Assembly (NCBI RefSeq): GCF_000497445.1
Contig: NZ_CM002285.1
Span: forward strand, 3,302,348-3,366,347
DNA from: Streptomyces roseochromogenus subsp. oscitans DS 12.976
Lineage (GTDB): Bacteria; Actinomycetota; Actinomycetes; Streptomycetales; Streptomycetaceae
DNA: 64,000 bases
Reading direction: 5' to 3'
Shown: positions 36,700 through 45,223 of the stretch, piece after piece
Position numbering within the stretch: the stretch's first letter is position 1
How the letters are laid out: the number at the start of each line of letters is the position of its first letter
Program-made: the position numbers and the translations under genes
Notes under the pieces: generated by a model
What the model was told of the DNA's origin: nothing
The model's database searches: none
What the model saw: the letters and a program-made list of their open reading frames with translations, nothing else

Positions 36700-37734
36700 A
36701 TGACCGAAAATCATCACCTTCCGTCCGAGCTCGATGTTCCCTCCGAGGCTCCCGACCGCAACCTCGCCCTGGAACTCGTCCGGGTGACCGAAGCCGCCGC
36801 CATGGCCGCGGGGCGCTGGGTGGGGCGCGGTGACAAGATCGGCGCCGACGGTGCCGCGGTGCGCGCCATGCGGACCCTCGTCTCCACCGTGTCGATGAAC
36901 GGCGTCGTCGTCATCGGCGAGGGCGAGAAGGACGAGGCCCCGATGCTCTTCAACGGGGAGCAGGTGGGCGACGGCACCGGTCCGGAGGTCGACATCGCGG
37001 TCGACCCGATCGACGGCACCACGCTGACGGCCAAGGGCATGCCGAACGCGATCGCCGTCCTCGCCGCCGCCGAGCGGGGCGCCATGTTCGACCCGTCCGC
37101 CGTGTTCTACATGGACAAGCTGGTCACCGGCCCGGAAGCGGCCGACTTCGTCGACATCGACGCGCCCGTGGCCGTGAACATCCGGCGGATCGCCAAGGCG
37201 AAGAAGGCCATGCCGGAAGACGTCACCGTCGTCATCCTCGACCGGCCGCGGCACGAGGGCCTGATCAAGGAGGTCCGGGAGGCGGGTGCGCGCATCAAGC
37301 TGATCTCCGACGGCGACGTCGCCGGGTCGGTCTACGCGCTGCGCGAGGGCACCGGGGTCGACCTGCTGCTCGGTGTCGGCGGCACCCCCGAGGGCATCAT
37401 CTCGGCCTGCGCCGTGAAGTGCCTGGGCGGCACGATCCAGGGCAAGCTGTGGCCCAAGGACGACGCGGAGCGGCAGCGGGCCATCGACGCCGGGCATGAT
37501 CTCGACCGGGTGCTCACCACGGATGACCTGGTCTCGGGCGAGAACGTGTTCTTCGTCGCGACCGGTATCACCGACGGTGAGCTGCTGCGCGGTGTTCAGT
37601 ACCGGTCGGAGACGGCACTGACTGAGTCGATCGTGATGCGGTCGAAGTCGGGGACGGTGCGCAGGATCTACTCCGAGCACCGGCTCAGCAAGCTGCGGGC
37701 CTACAGCGCGATCGATTTCGACCGCGCCAAGTAG
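36700..37734 (+). CDS. glpX: class II fructose-1,6-bisphosphatase
   Basis: Gluconeogenic enzyme hydrolysing fructose-1,6-bisphosphate; 344 residues. [28 protein letters not shown] (metal-binding Glu/Asp), DPIDGTT (Li-sensitive phosphatase signature) and [18 protein letters not shown] are all present. ATG 36700 follows AAAGGTG. In actinobacteria this is the main FBPase. A strong hairpin follows. Confidence 0.95.
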   Translation: MTENHHLPSELDVPSEAPDRNLALELVRVTEAAAMAAGRWVGRGDKIGADGAAVRAMRTLVSTVSMNGVVVIGEGEKDEAPMLFNGEQVGDGTGPEVDIAVDPIDGTTLTAKGMPNAIAVLAAAERGAMFDPSAVFYMDKLVTGPEAADFVDIDAPVAVNIRRIAKAKKAMPEDVTVVILDRPRHEGLIKEVREAGARIKLISDGDVAGSVYALREGTGVDLLLGVGGTPEGIISACAVKCLGGTIQGKLWPKDDAERQRAIDAGHDLDRVLTTDDLVSGENVFFVATGITDGELLRGVQYRSETALTESIVMRSKSGTVRRIYSEHRLSKLRAYSAIDFDRAK

Positions 37735-37817
37735 TTCCGGCGGCTGGTGGCGCGCCTCCTCGGAGGGGGCCGCGCGTCCGTCGGCGAGTGCGGCCCCGCG
37801 CCCCTTTCGGCAGGGAA

Positions 37818-37841
37818 GCGCCCCCGGTGCGGAGGGGGCGC
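37818..37841. terminator. bidirectional terminator between glpX and wbl gene
   Basis: GCGCCCCC (37818-37825) pairs with GGGGGCGC (37834-37841) around an 8-base loop, 12 bases from the converging wbl stop. Confidence 0.7.
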
Positions 37842-37852
37842 CCCTTGTCCGC

Positions 37853-38230
37853 TCAGCCGGCTATGCGGTTCGCCGTTGTCGCCCTTGCCGCCTTCTTCAG
37901 TTCCATCTCGCGGCGGCGGCGCCTCGCCAGGACCACGCGGCGTTCCGCTGCCGTGAGGCCGCCCCAGACCCCGTACGGTTCGGGCTGGAGGAGGGCGTGC
38001 TCGCGGCACTCGACCATCACCGGGCAGCGGGCGCAGACGCGCTTGGCCGCTTCCTCCCGGGACAGCCGGGCGGCGGTCGGCTCTTTCGAGGGGGCGAAGA
38101 ACAAGCCGGCCTCGTCGCGACGGCACACCGCCTCGGTGTGCCAGGGAGCATCTTGATCCCTGTCTCGCGCTGGCACCCGCTGCGCCGGGACGGCAGCGAT
38201 CTGCAGGGACGAATGCGGCGGTTGCAGCAC
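37853..38230 (-). CDS. WhiB-like iron-sulfur regulatory protein
   Basis: 125 residues. Cys36, Cys66, Cys69 and Cys75 (AVCRRD and VCARCPVMVEC) form the Wbl 4Fe-4S site; PYGVWGGLTAAERR is the family G[V/I]WGG turn; a basic tail RRRRREMELKKAAR should contact DNA. The position next to glpX and DUF1707 corresponds, as I recall, to wblI of S. coelicolor, so it may be that orthologue. GTG 38230 has GGAGTAG upstream. Wbl proteins act with sigma factors in development and redox response. Confidence 0.92.
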   Translation of the reverse strand: MLQPPHSSLQIAAVPAQRVPARDRDQDAPWHTEAVCRRDEAGLFFAPSKEPTAARLSREEAAKRVCARCPVMVECREHALLQPEPYGVWGGLTAAERRVVLARRRRREMELKKAARATTANRIAG

Positions 38231-38404
38231 GGTCTACTCCTGACGACGGCTTCGCGAGCGAGAGACGATGCAGCAAGGCCTACCCGCTGTGCGCGCGCCT
38301 ATGCACAGCGTTCCGAACCGCAGGCGTACGGCGGCTCGTTCGCGCCCCTGCCGCGATGACCGGGGCGGAGCGGAACCTTCCGGTCACCGGCGGATTCGCG
38401 AGCG

Positions 38405-39139
38405 TCAACGGCCCAGGTGTTTGCGCATCTTCCGGTCGACCTTGTCCTGGACCCGCTCCAGCTTCCGGTCCACCTTGCTCTGCACCCGGTCCAGGATGTC
38501 CGCCACGCGCTTGCCGCGCTTGGGGCGCGCCTCGACATTGCCGAGCACGGCCCAGCCGTCGACGTAGACGACCGGCGCGTCGGAATCGACCGAATCCAGC
38601 GTGTCCACCTCGAAGTTGCCGAGGACACCGCCGCCGGTGCCGCGCAGCGACACGTTCTCCGGGACGCGGATCTGGACGTCGCCGAAGACCGAGATGGCCT
38701 TGATCACGACCTGCTGGTACTCGAATATCGCCTCGCTGAGGTCGATCTCGACGCTGCCGAAGACCGAGTACGCATGCAGGCGGCGGCCGGCGCGCCAGCG
38801 GCCCCGGCGCACCGCGCTGCTGAAGACGGCGACCACGTTGGCATCGGCCTCGGCCGGGATCGCGCCCGGGGCGGGGCGGGGCGGGACCGGCGTGTAGGCG
38901 GGGGCGGCGGGGCCCTGGTGGGCGGCGGGCAGGTCCCGGATGAAGACCTCCAGCTCGCCCACCGTCTTGGCGTGCAGCACTCCTTCGACGCGCTCGGCGT
39001 GCTCGTCTGCGGTCAGCCGGCCCTCGGCGAGGGCCTCGCGCAGGATGTCGGCGACCCGGTCGCGATCGGCGTCCGAGGCGCGCAGTTCGGTGACGCCCGG
39101 TGCGGCGTCCTGGGTACGGGCGGGCTTCTGAAGGTCCAC
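38405..39139 (-). CDS. DUF1707 protein with LiaF-like C-terminal domain
   Basis: 244 residues. The N-terminal DUF1707 (LRASDADRDRVADILREALAEGRLTADEHAERVEGVLHAKT) is thought to be a small helical, possibly DNA-binding or interaction module. A Pro-rich linker follows, then VVAVFSSAVRRGRW...SVFGSVEIDLSEA...AISVFGDVQIRVPE, the repeated VFG strands of LiaF/cell-wall-stress proteins. The C-terminal QSKVDRKLERVQDKVDRKMRK is a short amphipathic repeat. No membrane helix. GTG 39139. A palindrome lies 19 bases upstream of the start. Confidence 0.85.
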   Translation of the reverse strand: MDLQKPARTQDAAPGVTELRASDADRDRVADILREALAEGRLTADEHAERVEGVLHAKTVGELEVFIRDLPAAHQGPAAPAYTPVPPRPAPGAIPAEADANVVAVFSSAVRRGRWRAGRRLHAYSVFGSVEIDLSEAIFEYQQVVIKAISVFGDVQIRVPENVSLRGTGGGVLGNFEVDTLDSVDSDAPVVYVDGWAVLGNVEARPKRGKRVADILDRVQSKVDRKLERVQDKVDRKMRKHLGR

Positions 39140-39157
39140 GGCAGCAGCGTACCGAAA

Positions 39158-39171
39158 CGCGATAGATCGCG
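39158..39171. promoter_or_regulatory. palindromic operator ahead of the DUF1707 gene
   Basis: CGCGAT-AG-ATCGCG, a perfect 6-bp dyad, 19-32 bases before the DUF1707 GTG and in the gap to the divergent fumarase gene. Streptomyces DUF1707 genes often have a TATCGCGATA-type sequence at this place (recollection). Confidence 0.55.
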
Positions 39172-39319
39172 ACTACCCCCTATGCCGGCCTGTGGAAAAC
39201 CCGCACCGCACGCGAACTGAGCCTTACCTCACAGGTGCCGTGTCAGCGGCAGGTTCTACGCTGGTGAGGCCCGCCAGCGTCGGCGGGCGGCCGTCCGTCA
39301 CAGTGAGGAATGGGCTGAG

Positions 39320-41008
39320 ATGCCGAGTAGTTCCCCCCGCCCAGCGTTCGCGTACACCGATCTGCTCCCCCAAGGAGAGGACACCACCCCGTACCGGCTG
39401 GTGACCTCCGAGGGTGTGTCCACCGTCGAGGGACCGGACGGGCGGACGTTCCTCAAGGTGGAGCCGGAGGCGCTGCGCAAGCTGGCCGAGGAGGCCATCC
39501 ACGACATCCAGCACTACCTGCGCCCCGCGCACCTGGCTCAGCTGCGCCGCATCATCGACGACCCCGAGGCGTCCAGCAACGACAAGTTCGTCGCCCTGGA
39601 CCTGCTGAAGAACGCGAACATCGCGGCGGCCGGTGTGCTCCCGATGTGCCAGGACACCGGCACGGCGATCGTCATGGGCAAGCGCGGACAGAACGTGCTG
39701 ACGCAGGGCCGCGACGAGGAGGCGCTGAGCCGCGGCATCTACGACGCCTACACCGAGCTGAACCTGCGCTATTCGCAGATGGCTCCGCTCACCATGTGGG
39801 AGGAGAAGAACACCGGCTCCAACCTGCCGGCCCAGATCGAGCTGTACGCGACCGACGGCGGCGCCTACAAGTTCCTGTTCATGGCCAAGGGCGGCGGAAG
39901 CGCCAACAAGAGCTTCCTCTACCAGGAGACGAAGGCGGTCCTGAACGAGGCCTCCATGATGAAGTTCCTGGAGGAGAAGATCCGTTCGCTCGGTACGGCC
40001 GCCTGCCCGCCGTACCACCTGGCGATCGTCGTCGGCGGCACGAGCGCCGAGTACGCGCTGAAGACCGCGAAGTACGCCTCCGCGCACTACCTGGACGAGA
40101 TCCCGTCCGAAGGCTCGGAGCTCGGCCACGGCTTCCGCGACAAGGAGCTGGAGGAGAAGGTCTTCGAGCTGACCCAGAAGATCGGCATCGGCGCGCAGTT
40201 CGGCGGCAAGTACTTCTGCCACGACGTCCGTGTGGTCCGGCTCCCCCGGCACGGCGCGTCCTGCCCGGTCGCCATCGCCGTCTCCTGCTCGGCCGACCGC
40301 CAGGCGGTCGCGAAGATCACGGCCGAGGGCGTCTTCCTGGAGCAGTTGGAGACCGACCCGGCGCGCTTCCTGCCGGAGACCACCGACGAGCACCTGGACG
40401 AATCCGGTGACGTCGTCAAGATCGACCTGAACCAGCCGATGGACACGATCCTCTCCGAGCTGACGAGGTACCCGGTCAAGACCAGGCTCTCGCTCACCGG
40501 CCCGCTGGTCGTCGCCCGTGACATCGCGCACGCGAAGATCAAGGAGCGGCTGGACGCGGGCGAGGAGATGCCGCAGTACCTGAAGGACCACCCGGTGTAC
40601 TACGCCGGTCCGGCGAAGACCCCCGAGGGCTACGCCTCCGGTTCCTTCGGTCCCACGACGGCCGGCCGCATGGACTCCTACGTGGAGCAGTTCCAGGCGG
40701 CGGGCGGCTCGAAGGTGATGCTCGCCAAGGGCAACCGCAGCAAGCAGGTCACCGACGCGTGCGACGCGCACGGCGGCTTCTACCTCGGCTCCATCGGCGG
40801 CCCGGCCGCCCGCCTCGCCCAGGACTGCATCAAGAAGGTCGAGGTCCTGGAGTACGAGGAGCTGGGCATGGAGGCCGTCTGGAAGATCGAGGTCGAGGAC
40901 TTCCCGGCGTTCATCGTGGTGGACGACAAGGGCAACGACTTCTTTCAGGACCCGGCCCCGCAGCCGACGTTCACGAACATTCCGGTACGAGGCCCCGGGC
41001 TGGCCTAG
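39320..41008 (+). CDS. fumB: class I fumarate hydratase (4Fe-4S)
   Basis: Converts fumarate to malate; 562 residues in one chain containing both alpha and beta domains. Cluster cysteines lie at MCQDTGT (C110) and in the KYFCHDVRV...GASCPVAI region; [27 protein letters not shown] and GNRSKQV are class I signatures. The beta domain ends with [27 protein letters not shown] 39320. Oxygen-labile class I and stable class II (fumC, 48345) enzymes flank the accessory 41-48 kb block. Terminator at 41049-41079. Confidence 0.93.
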   Translation: MPSSSPRPAFAYTDLLPQGEDTTPYRLVTSEGVSTVEGPDGRTFLKVEPEALRKLAEEAIHDIQHYLRPAHLAQLRRIIDDPEASSNDKFVALDLLKNANIAAAGVLPMCQDTGTAIVMGKRGQNVLTQGRDEEALSRGIYDAYTELNLRYSQMAPLTMWEEKNTGSNLPAQIELYATDGGAYKFLFMAKGGGSANKSFLYQETKAVLNEASMMKFLEEKIRSLGTAACPPYHLAIVVGGTSAEYALKTAKYASAHYLDEIPSEGSELGHGFRDKELEEKVFELTQKIGIGAQFGGKYFCHDVRVVRLPRHGASCPVAIAVSCSADRQAVAKITAEGVFLEQLETDPARFLPETTDEHLDESGDVVKIDLNQPMDTILSELTRYPVKTRLSLTGPLVVARDIAHAKIKERLDAGEEMPQYLKDHPVYYAGPAKTPEGYASGSFGPTTAGRMDSYVEQFQAAGGSKVMLAKGNRSKQVTDACDAHGGFYLGSIGGPAARLAQDCIKKVEVLEYEELGMEAVWKIEVEDFPAFIVVDDKGNDFFQDPAPQPTFTNIPVRGPGLA

Positions 41009-41048
41009 CCCCGTCCCGTACCGGGGGGCTCCGCCCCCTGCCCCCTCA

Positions 41049-41079
41049 CAGAGCCCCTGGCCCACCGCCAGGGGCTCTG
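41049..41079 (+). terminator. terminator after class I fumarase
   Basis: CAGAGCCCCTGGC pairs perfectly with GCCAGGGGCTCTG around CCACC: a 13-bp stem, 5-base loop. It marks the left border of the immune-like cluster. Confidence 0.85.
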
Positions 41080-41241
41080 CCCGTTCCGGCCCGGCCCGAC
41101 GGCCCGGCCGCCGCACCCGGATCGGAAGCGGTTCGGAAGCGGGGAAAGCAGCTCCGGTCCGGCGGTTGTCGGGCAAGGTATCTGCGTTCGTGCCAAAGAG
41201 ACGAGCGAGACCCGGCGGTCTGCCGGGAGCTGCGAGGACCC

Positions 41242-41877
41242 ATGAACCACACATACAGGCCGCTCAGCCTGTTACCCGCCGCCGGCCAGGAGCGGACGTA
41301 CGCGCTGATCATCGCCGGTGTCCCGCTTCTGCTGATCCTGTTGACCTGCTTCCTGCCCCGACTGGCCTCGGACAGCGGCGGATCCGCGAGCACCGCCGTG
41401 GACGGTCAGGGCGGCTACTCGTACCAGCCGCCTTCCTACGAGCCCTCCCTCCAGCCCTCCTACGATCCCTCCTCCACGGCGCCGGTGACGCCGGACTTCT
41501 CCACGGCGCCCACCTCCGGTACCGACGCCACCACCGGCCTCTCCCCGAGCCCGGCGGGCACCGGGGACACGACGGGCACGGCGGGTGCGGACGACCCCGG
41601 CGCGACGGTCACCAAGTACTTCGCGGCCATCAACAGCCGTGATTTCCAGACCGCTTGGGACCTCGGCGGCAAGAACCTCGACTCGTCCTACTCCGCCTTC
41701 GTCTCGGGCTTCGAGGGCACCGAACGGGACGACTTCACGGTCGGCTCCGTCGACGGCACGACCGTCTCGGTGAGCCTGGTCGCCACACAGACGGACGGCA
41801 CGCACAAGTCGTACAGCGGCCGGTACACGGTGGTGGACGGGGTCATCACCGACGCCTCCCTCACCCCTGCCGGCTGA
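41242..41877 (+). CDS. membrane-anchored protein with NTF2-like outer domain
   Basis: 211 residues. An N-terminal membrane helix (about 19-38, ALIIAGVPLLLILLTCFLP), a Ser/Pro/Tyr-rich linker with PSYEPSLQPSYDPSS repeats, then a C-terminal domain (about 112-210) beginning ATVTKYFAAINSRDFQTAWDLGG, the pattern of NTF2/SnoaL-like folds. ATG 41242 follows GAGGACC. It is the first gene of a three-gene operon, 21 bases before the next. Role in the cluster unknown. Confidence 0.75.
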   Translation: MNHTYRPLSLLPAAGQERTYALIIAGVPLLLILLTCFLPRLASDSGGSASTAVDGQGGYSYQPPSYEPSLQPSYDPSSTAPVTPDFSTAPTSGTDATTGLSPSPAGTGDTTGTAGADDPGATVTKYFAAINSRDFQTAWDLGGKNLDSSYSAFVSGFEGTERDDFTVGSVDGTTVSVSLVATQTDGTHKSYSGRYTVVDGVITDASLTPAG

Positions 41878-41898
41878 GCAGAGCGGAGCAACGAAGAC

Positions 41899-43482
41899 AT
41901 GGCCAGTGACATCCTTTCCCGCTCCGCTCCGCCGCCGGAGCCGACCGGGTCCGCCCCGGGCCGCACGGCCGGGGACGCCACGAGCAACGCGACCCGGCTG
42001 CTGTGCGCCGGCACCTACCTCGACCCGGTCTACCGGGCCACCGTCATCCGCGAACTGCTGACCCACCGCTTCCGTGTGGTGGCGCCGTCGTACGGCTACG
42101 ACGCGGTGCCCGTGCTGGCGCACGCCCTGGCGGCGCGCCGGCTGCACCGCGCCCGGCTGGCCGTCCTCGGCGCGGGCCTCGTCCTGACGGTCGTCCTCAT
42201 GGGCACCGGCGTCCTCAACGCGGTCGCCGGGTGGCTGAGCGCGCTGTGGCTGGTGTGGGTCAGCGCGTATCTGCGCCGGGTCGTGACCCTGCAGACCCTG
42301 ATAACCCGGCTGCGCCGTACCGACCCGGCGACCCCGACGAGCGGCTTCGACGGCGCCTACCCCGAGCACCCCCGGCTGACGGCCGAACTCGTGGCCAAGA
42401 TCGACCGGGAGCAGATGGCCGACGGCAGTCTGATCCGCTATGGCGGCTACAAACCGTTCGTCGGCGCGGGCGAGCCGGTGCGGCGGTGGTCCACCGCCGA
42501 GCTGCTGATCGGAGCGCCGGCCCCCGTGTTCGAGCAGCACCAGCGCTTCCCGGGCGTGCCCCCGGCCGCCGCGGGCGGCCAGGAGCCGAGGCGGAAGGAG
42601 GTCATCGCCTTCACCGCCGACGAGATCACCGCCTATGTCGCCGACCGCATGAGCGCGGACCTGCGCGACCGGGCCCGGCAGTCGGAGCGCATCGACGGAC
42701 TCGCCGTCGAGCGGAGCACGTTCACCACCGCCGTCACGACCCGGCTCGGGGCGTGGGAACCGGCCCGGGAAAAGCGCGACGGCCACTGGGAGGACGGCTA
42801 CGACTCACCGCGCGCCTACCTGTGCGTGCGGGTGGGCACGTGGAACCAGGAGCTGGTGACCACGGCGTTCGTCGGCTTCGACCTCAAGGGCAACACCCTG
42901 CACACCGAGTTCTACTCGTATGTGCTGGCGCCGATCCAGGCGAGCTTCCATCTGGTGGACCGGCTGCCCGCCGCGCTGAACGGCCGTCTGCTGCTCAAGG
43001 TCGCGTGGCACACCCTGCGCAGCACTCCCGAGGCCGCGCTGCGCCCGGTCCTCGGCCGGCTGCGCTCCTGGCTGCCCGGCCTGCTGCCCTGGCGGTGGGG
43101 CAAGGTCCGGATCCAGGTGCTGCAGCCGCCCGACACCAGCGAGTTCCGCCTCGGCCGCTACGCGGACACCGTGCTGAACCGCGGGGCGCTCACCAGCATC
43201 CGGGAGATGGCGACCAGCGACGACTTCCACGTCTTCTTCCAGGAGACGGACACGATCAAGTACACGCAGATCGTGGAGCGCCAGCTGCTGCAGGTCATCC
43301 GTGACTTCCTGTACGAGCACGACGTGGATGTGGCGGAGCACGAGGCCCGCCAGACGAACATCCTCAACTCCTATGGAAACAACAACAACTTCGTGAACAA
43401 CAACAACGGCGGCACCGTCAACTCGGGGACACAGAACTTCCCTCGCGGTCCCGAGGGCGGGCAGGGGGCGGGAACCTCATGA
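41899..43482 (+). CDS. membrane protein with Asn-rich tail, partner of the TIR protein
   Basis: 527 residues. A cytosolic N-terminal segment (LLCAGTYLDPVYRATVIRELLTHRFR), two membrane helices (about 87-105 and 107-125), then a large soluble region of unknown fold. The last 40 residues carry NSYGNNNNFVNNNNGGTVN then SGTQNF, and (F/Y)VNNNNGG-x-VNSGTQNF is repeated almost exactly at the start of the next protein. That arrangement resembles bacterial amyloid signalling motifs that join a sensor to its effector (inference). The stop overlaps the TIR gene start as ATGA. No homologous family recognised. Confidence 0.75.
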   Translation: MASDILSRSAPPPEPTGSAPGRTAGDATSNATRLLCAGTYLDPVYRATVIRELLTHRFRVVAPSYGYDAVPVLAHALAARRLHRARLAVLGAGLVLTVVLMGTGVLNAVAGWLSALWLVWVSAYLRRVVTLQTLITRLRRTDPATPTSGFDGAYPEHPRLTAELVAKIDREQMADGSLIRYGGYKPFVGAGEPVRRWSTAELLIGAPAPVFEQHQRFPGVPPAAAGGQEPRRKEVIAFTADEITAYVADRMSADLRDRARQSERIDGLAVERSTFTTAVTTRLGAWEPAREKRDGHWEDGYDSPRAYLCVRVGTWNQELVTTAFVGFDLKGNTLHTEFYSYVLAPIQASFHLVDRLPAALNGRLLLKVAWHTLRSTPEAALRPVLGRLRSWLPGLLPWRWGKVRIQVLQPPDTSEFRLGRYADTVLNRGALTSIREMATSDDFHVFFQETDTIKYTQIVERQLLQVIRDFLYEHDVDVAEHEARQTNILNSYGNNNNFVNNNNGGTVNSGTQNFPRGPEGGQGAGTS

Positions 43483-44192
43483 CCAACAGTCCCGGCTTGG
43501 GGCACCACAGCAACTACGTGAACAACAACAACGGCGGCAACGTGAACTCCGGGACGCAGAACTTCCACGGCGGCACGGCCGCGGCCGCCACTCCGGCCGC
43601 CCCGGCCGAAAGTGGTCCCGGTCCCTCCCCGGACCGCAGCCGCAACGTCTTCGTCGTCCACGGACGGGACGAGGAGGCACGGCTCAAGGTGTTCGACCTG
43701 CTGCGTCTGCTGGATCTACGGCCGCTGGAGTGGGAGGACCTGGTCAGAGCCACCGGCAAGACGGCGCCGTTCCTCGGCGAGGTCATCGCGCAGGCCCCCG
43801 CGCAGGCCCAGGCGGCGCTGGTGCTGCTCACCCCGGACGACATCGTCCAGCTGCACCCGGAACTGCGGGGTCCGAACGAGCCGCCGTTCGAGAGCGAGCC
43901 GACCGGGCAGCCCCGGCCGAACGTACTGATCGAACTGGGCATGCTGCTGATGGCCTACCCCGAGCGCACGCTGCTGGTGGAGATCGGCACGCTGCGCCAG
44001 ATCTCCGACATCGGGGGCATGAACGTCATCCGGTTCGACGGCTCGGCGACCGCTCTCGGCAAGATCGTCGAACGGCTGAAGCTGGCCGGTTGCCGGGTCA
44101 ACGACACCGGCTCGGACTGGCGCCAGACCTGGCCGTACCGCCATCTGTCGGCGTACGCCCGCTCCGGGCGAGCGGTACCGCCGGCCCGCTGA
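43479..44192 (+). CDS. TIR-like NAD-processing domain protein with Asn-rich head
   Basis: 237 residues. Residues 10-32 are the Asn/Gly-rich motif YVNNNNGGNVNSGTQNFHGG shared with the upstream membrane protein; an Ala/Pro linker follows. Residues 55-205 match the TIR-like fold of predicted nucleotide-binding effectors (as in CAP12/Pycsar TIR): NVFVVHGRDEEARLKVFDLLRLLDLRPLEW, ALVLLTPDD, RPNVLIELGMLLM. Glu152 in NVLIELG is where these enzymes have the catalytic Glu. Such TIRs cleave NAD or make cyclic/modified ADP-ribose signals. Two macro-domain proteins of Thoeris ThsA type are encoded next door, a likely receptor pair. Confidence 0.82.
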   Translation: MTNSPGLGHHSNYVNNNNGGNVNSGTQNFHGGTAAAATPAAPAESGPGPSPDRSRNVFVVHGRDEEARLKVFDLLRLLDLRPLEWEDLVRATGKTAPFLGEVIAQAPAQAQAALVLLTPDDIVQLHPELRGPNEPPFESEPTGQPRPNVLIELGMLLMAYPERTLLVEIGTLRQISDIGGMNVIRFDGSATALGKIVERLKLAGCRVNDTGSDWRQTWPYRHLSAYARSGRAVPPAR

Positions 44193-44196
44193 GGCC

Positions 44197-44236
44197 GCGG
44201 TACGGGCCCGCTGGCCGGGGGACGGGCCCGTACCGC
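44197..44236. terminator. bidirectional terminator between TIR and macro-TM genes
   Basis: GCGGTACGGGCCCG pairs perfectly with CGGGCCCGTACCGC (14 bp) around a 12-base loop, between convergent stops. Confidence 0.75.
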
Positions 44237-44264
44237 TCAGGCGATCCCCTGCGGGTGCCCGGCG

Positions 44265-45161
44265 TCAGAGGTGACGGCGGGCACCCGCTGCGAGGCCGGC
44301 CAGGAACGCGCCGGTCTCCGGCAGGTCGATCCGGTCCAGCTCGCCGGAGCGGATCACCACGTGCAGTTCGCGGCAGACCAGCCGCTCCCACGAGTGCGTG
44401 ACGATCGACAGCAGGATCAGCCGCAGCAGGCTGTCCTCGTCGAGGTCGTGCAGCCGGGCGAGCCCCGCGCCGGTCAGCGGCATGGTGACGCGCTCCAGCT
44501 GGGCGTGCCGGCGGACCGCGTCCCACAGCCGGTCCAGGCCGAACCACAGGTCGTGCACGCTGGAGGAGGCGACGCAGTCGTCGCCCATCCGGCTGTAGGC
44601 GACGGCGAAGACCAGCTGGGGCCTGGTACCGAGGACGGCGACGGTCCCGGACGGATACCGGTCCCGTTTGCCCCGCGGCTTGTCCTCCACCCGCTCCCGC
44701 GCCACCGGAGCCGTCCCGTCCAGCGCCACGGCCAGCTCCGCGTCCAGCCGCCGGGCGTCCCCCGCGTAGCGGCGGCTGAGCAACTGCCCTTGCACACTCG
44801 CGTCGTTGATGACGACGGCGTCGTGCACGAGGGTGTCGAAGGTGTCGGTGAACCCCACCACCAGATGACCCGGCTGGTCGAAGAGGTCGCCCTCCTCGAC
44901 CACCACGGTCATACCCGGGCGCCCGAACTCCTGCCGTACCGCGGACTGAGGGCGCGCCCGGGCCAGTCCCCAGGCCAGGCACAGGGCGACGGAACCGGCC
45001 AGGACCGGCCCCGGAGGGGACACGGCGGCCGGGAACAGCTGCCCCACGAACTGCACGACGGCCGACACGGCACCGAAGGCCGCCAGCACACTGCCCGCGA
45101 ACGCCCGTCGCCCGCGCCGCGACCATCGCGGGCCGGCCGGCCGCGAAACGGACAATCGCAT
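44265..45161 (-). CDS. two-helix membrane protein with ThsA-like macro domain
   Basis: 298 residues. Two membrane helices (about 21-43 and 51-68) followed by a cytosolic domain from about 85 with GDLFDQPGHLVVGFTDTFDT, DAVVINDASVQGQLL, RYPSGTVAVL, AVAYSRMGDD and MPLTGAGLARLHDL. These match my memory of the Thoeris ThsA macro domain, which binds TIR-made ADP-ribose derivatives; in type II Thoeris the TM-macro protein is the membrane-acting effector. The N-terminal order TM-TM-macro is the same. ATG 45161 has GGAGGGAAAC. Divergent from the SARP-macro gene across 62 bases and convergent with the TIR gene. Confidence 0.75.
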   Translation of the reverse strand: MRLSVSRPAGPRWSRRGRRAFAGSVLAAFGAVSAVVQFVGQLFPAAVSPPGPVLAGSVALCLAWGLARARPQSAVRQEFGRPGMTVVVEEGDLFDQPGHLVVGFTDTFDTLVHDAVVINDASVQGQLLSRRYAGDARRLDAELAVALDGTAPVARERVEDKPRGKRDRYPSGTVAVLGTRPQLVFAVAYSRMGDDCVASSSVHDLWFGLDRLWDAVRRHAQLERVTMPLTGAGLARLHDLDEDSLLRLILLSIVTHSWERLVCRELHVVIRSGELDRIDLPETGAFLAGLAAGARRHL

Positions 45162-45223
45162 GTTTCCCTCCAGGTCCTGTTGCTACGCTGACGCACAGTC
45201 ACGCGGCGGAGGGGGCGAAGCGC
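45162..45223. promoter_or_regulatory. shared divergent promoter of the two macro-domain genes
   Basis: Only 62 bases separate the starts, so promoters must overlap. TTGCTACGCT (45180-45189) contains a TACGCT-like -10 for the rightward gene. Ribosome sites GGAGGG (leftward) and GGAGGGGG (rightward) occupy the ends. SARPs bind direct repeats near -35, but none is evident. Confidence 0.5.
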
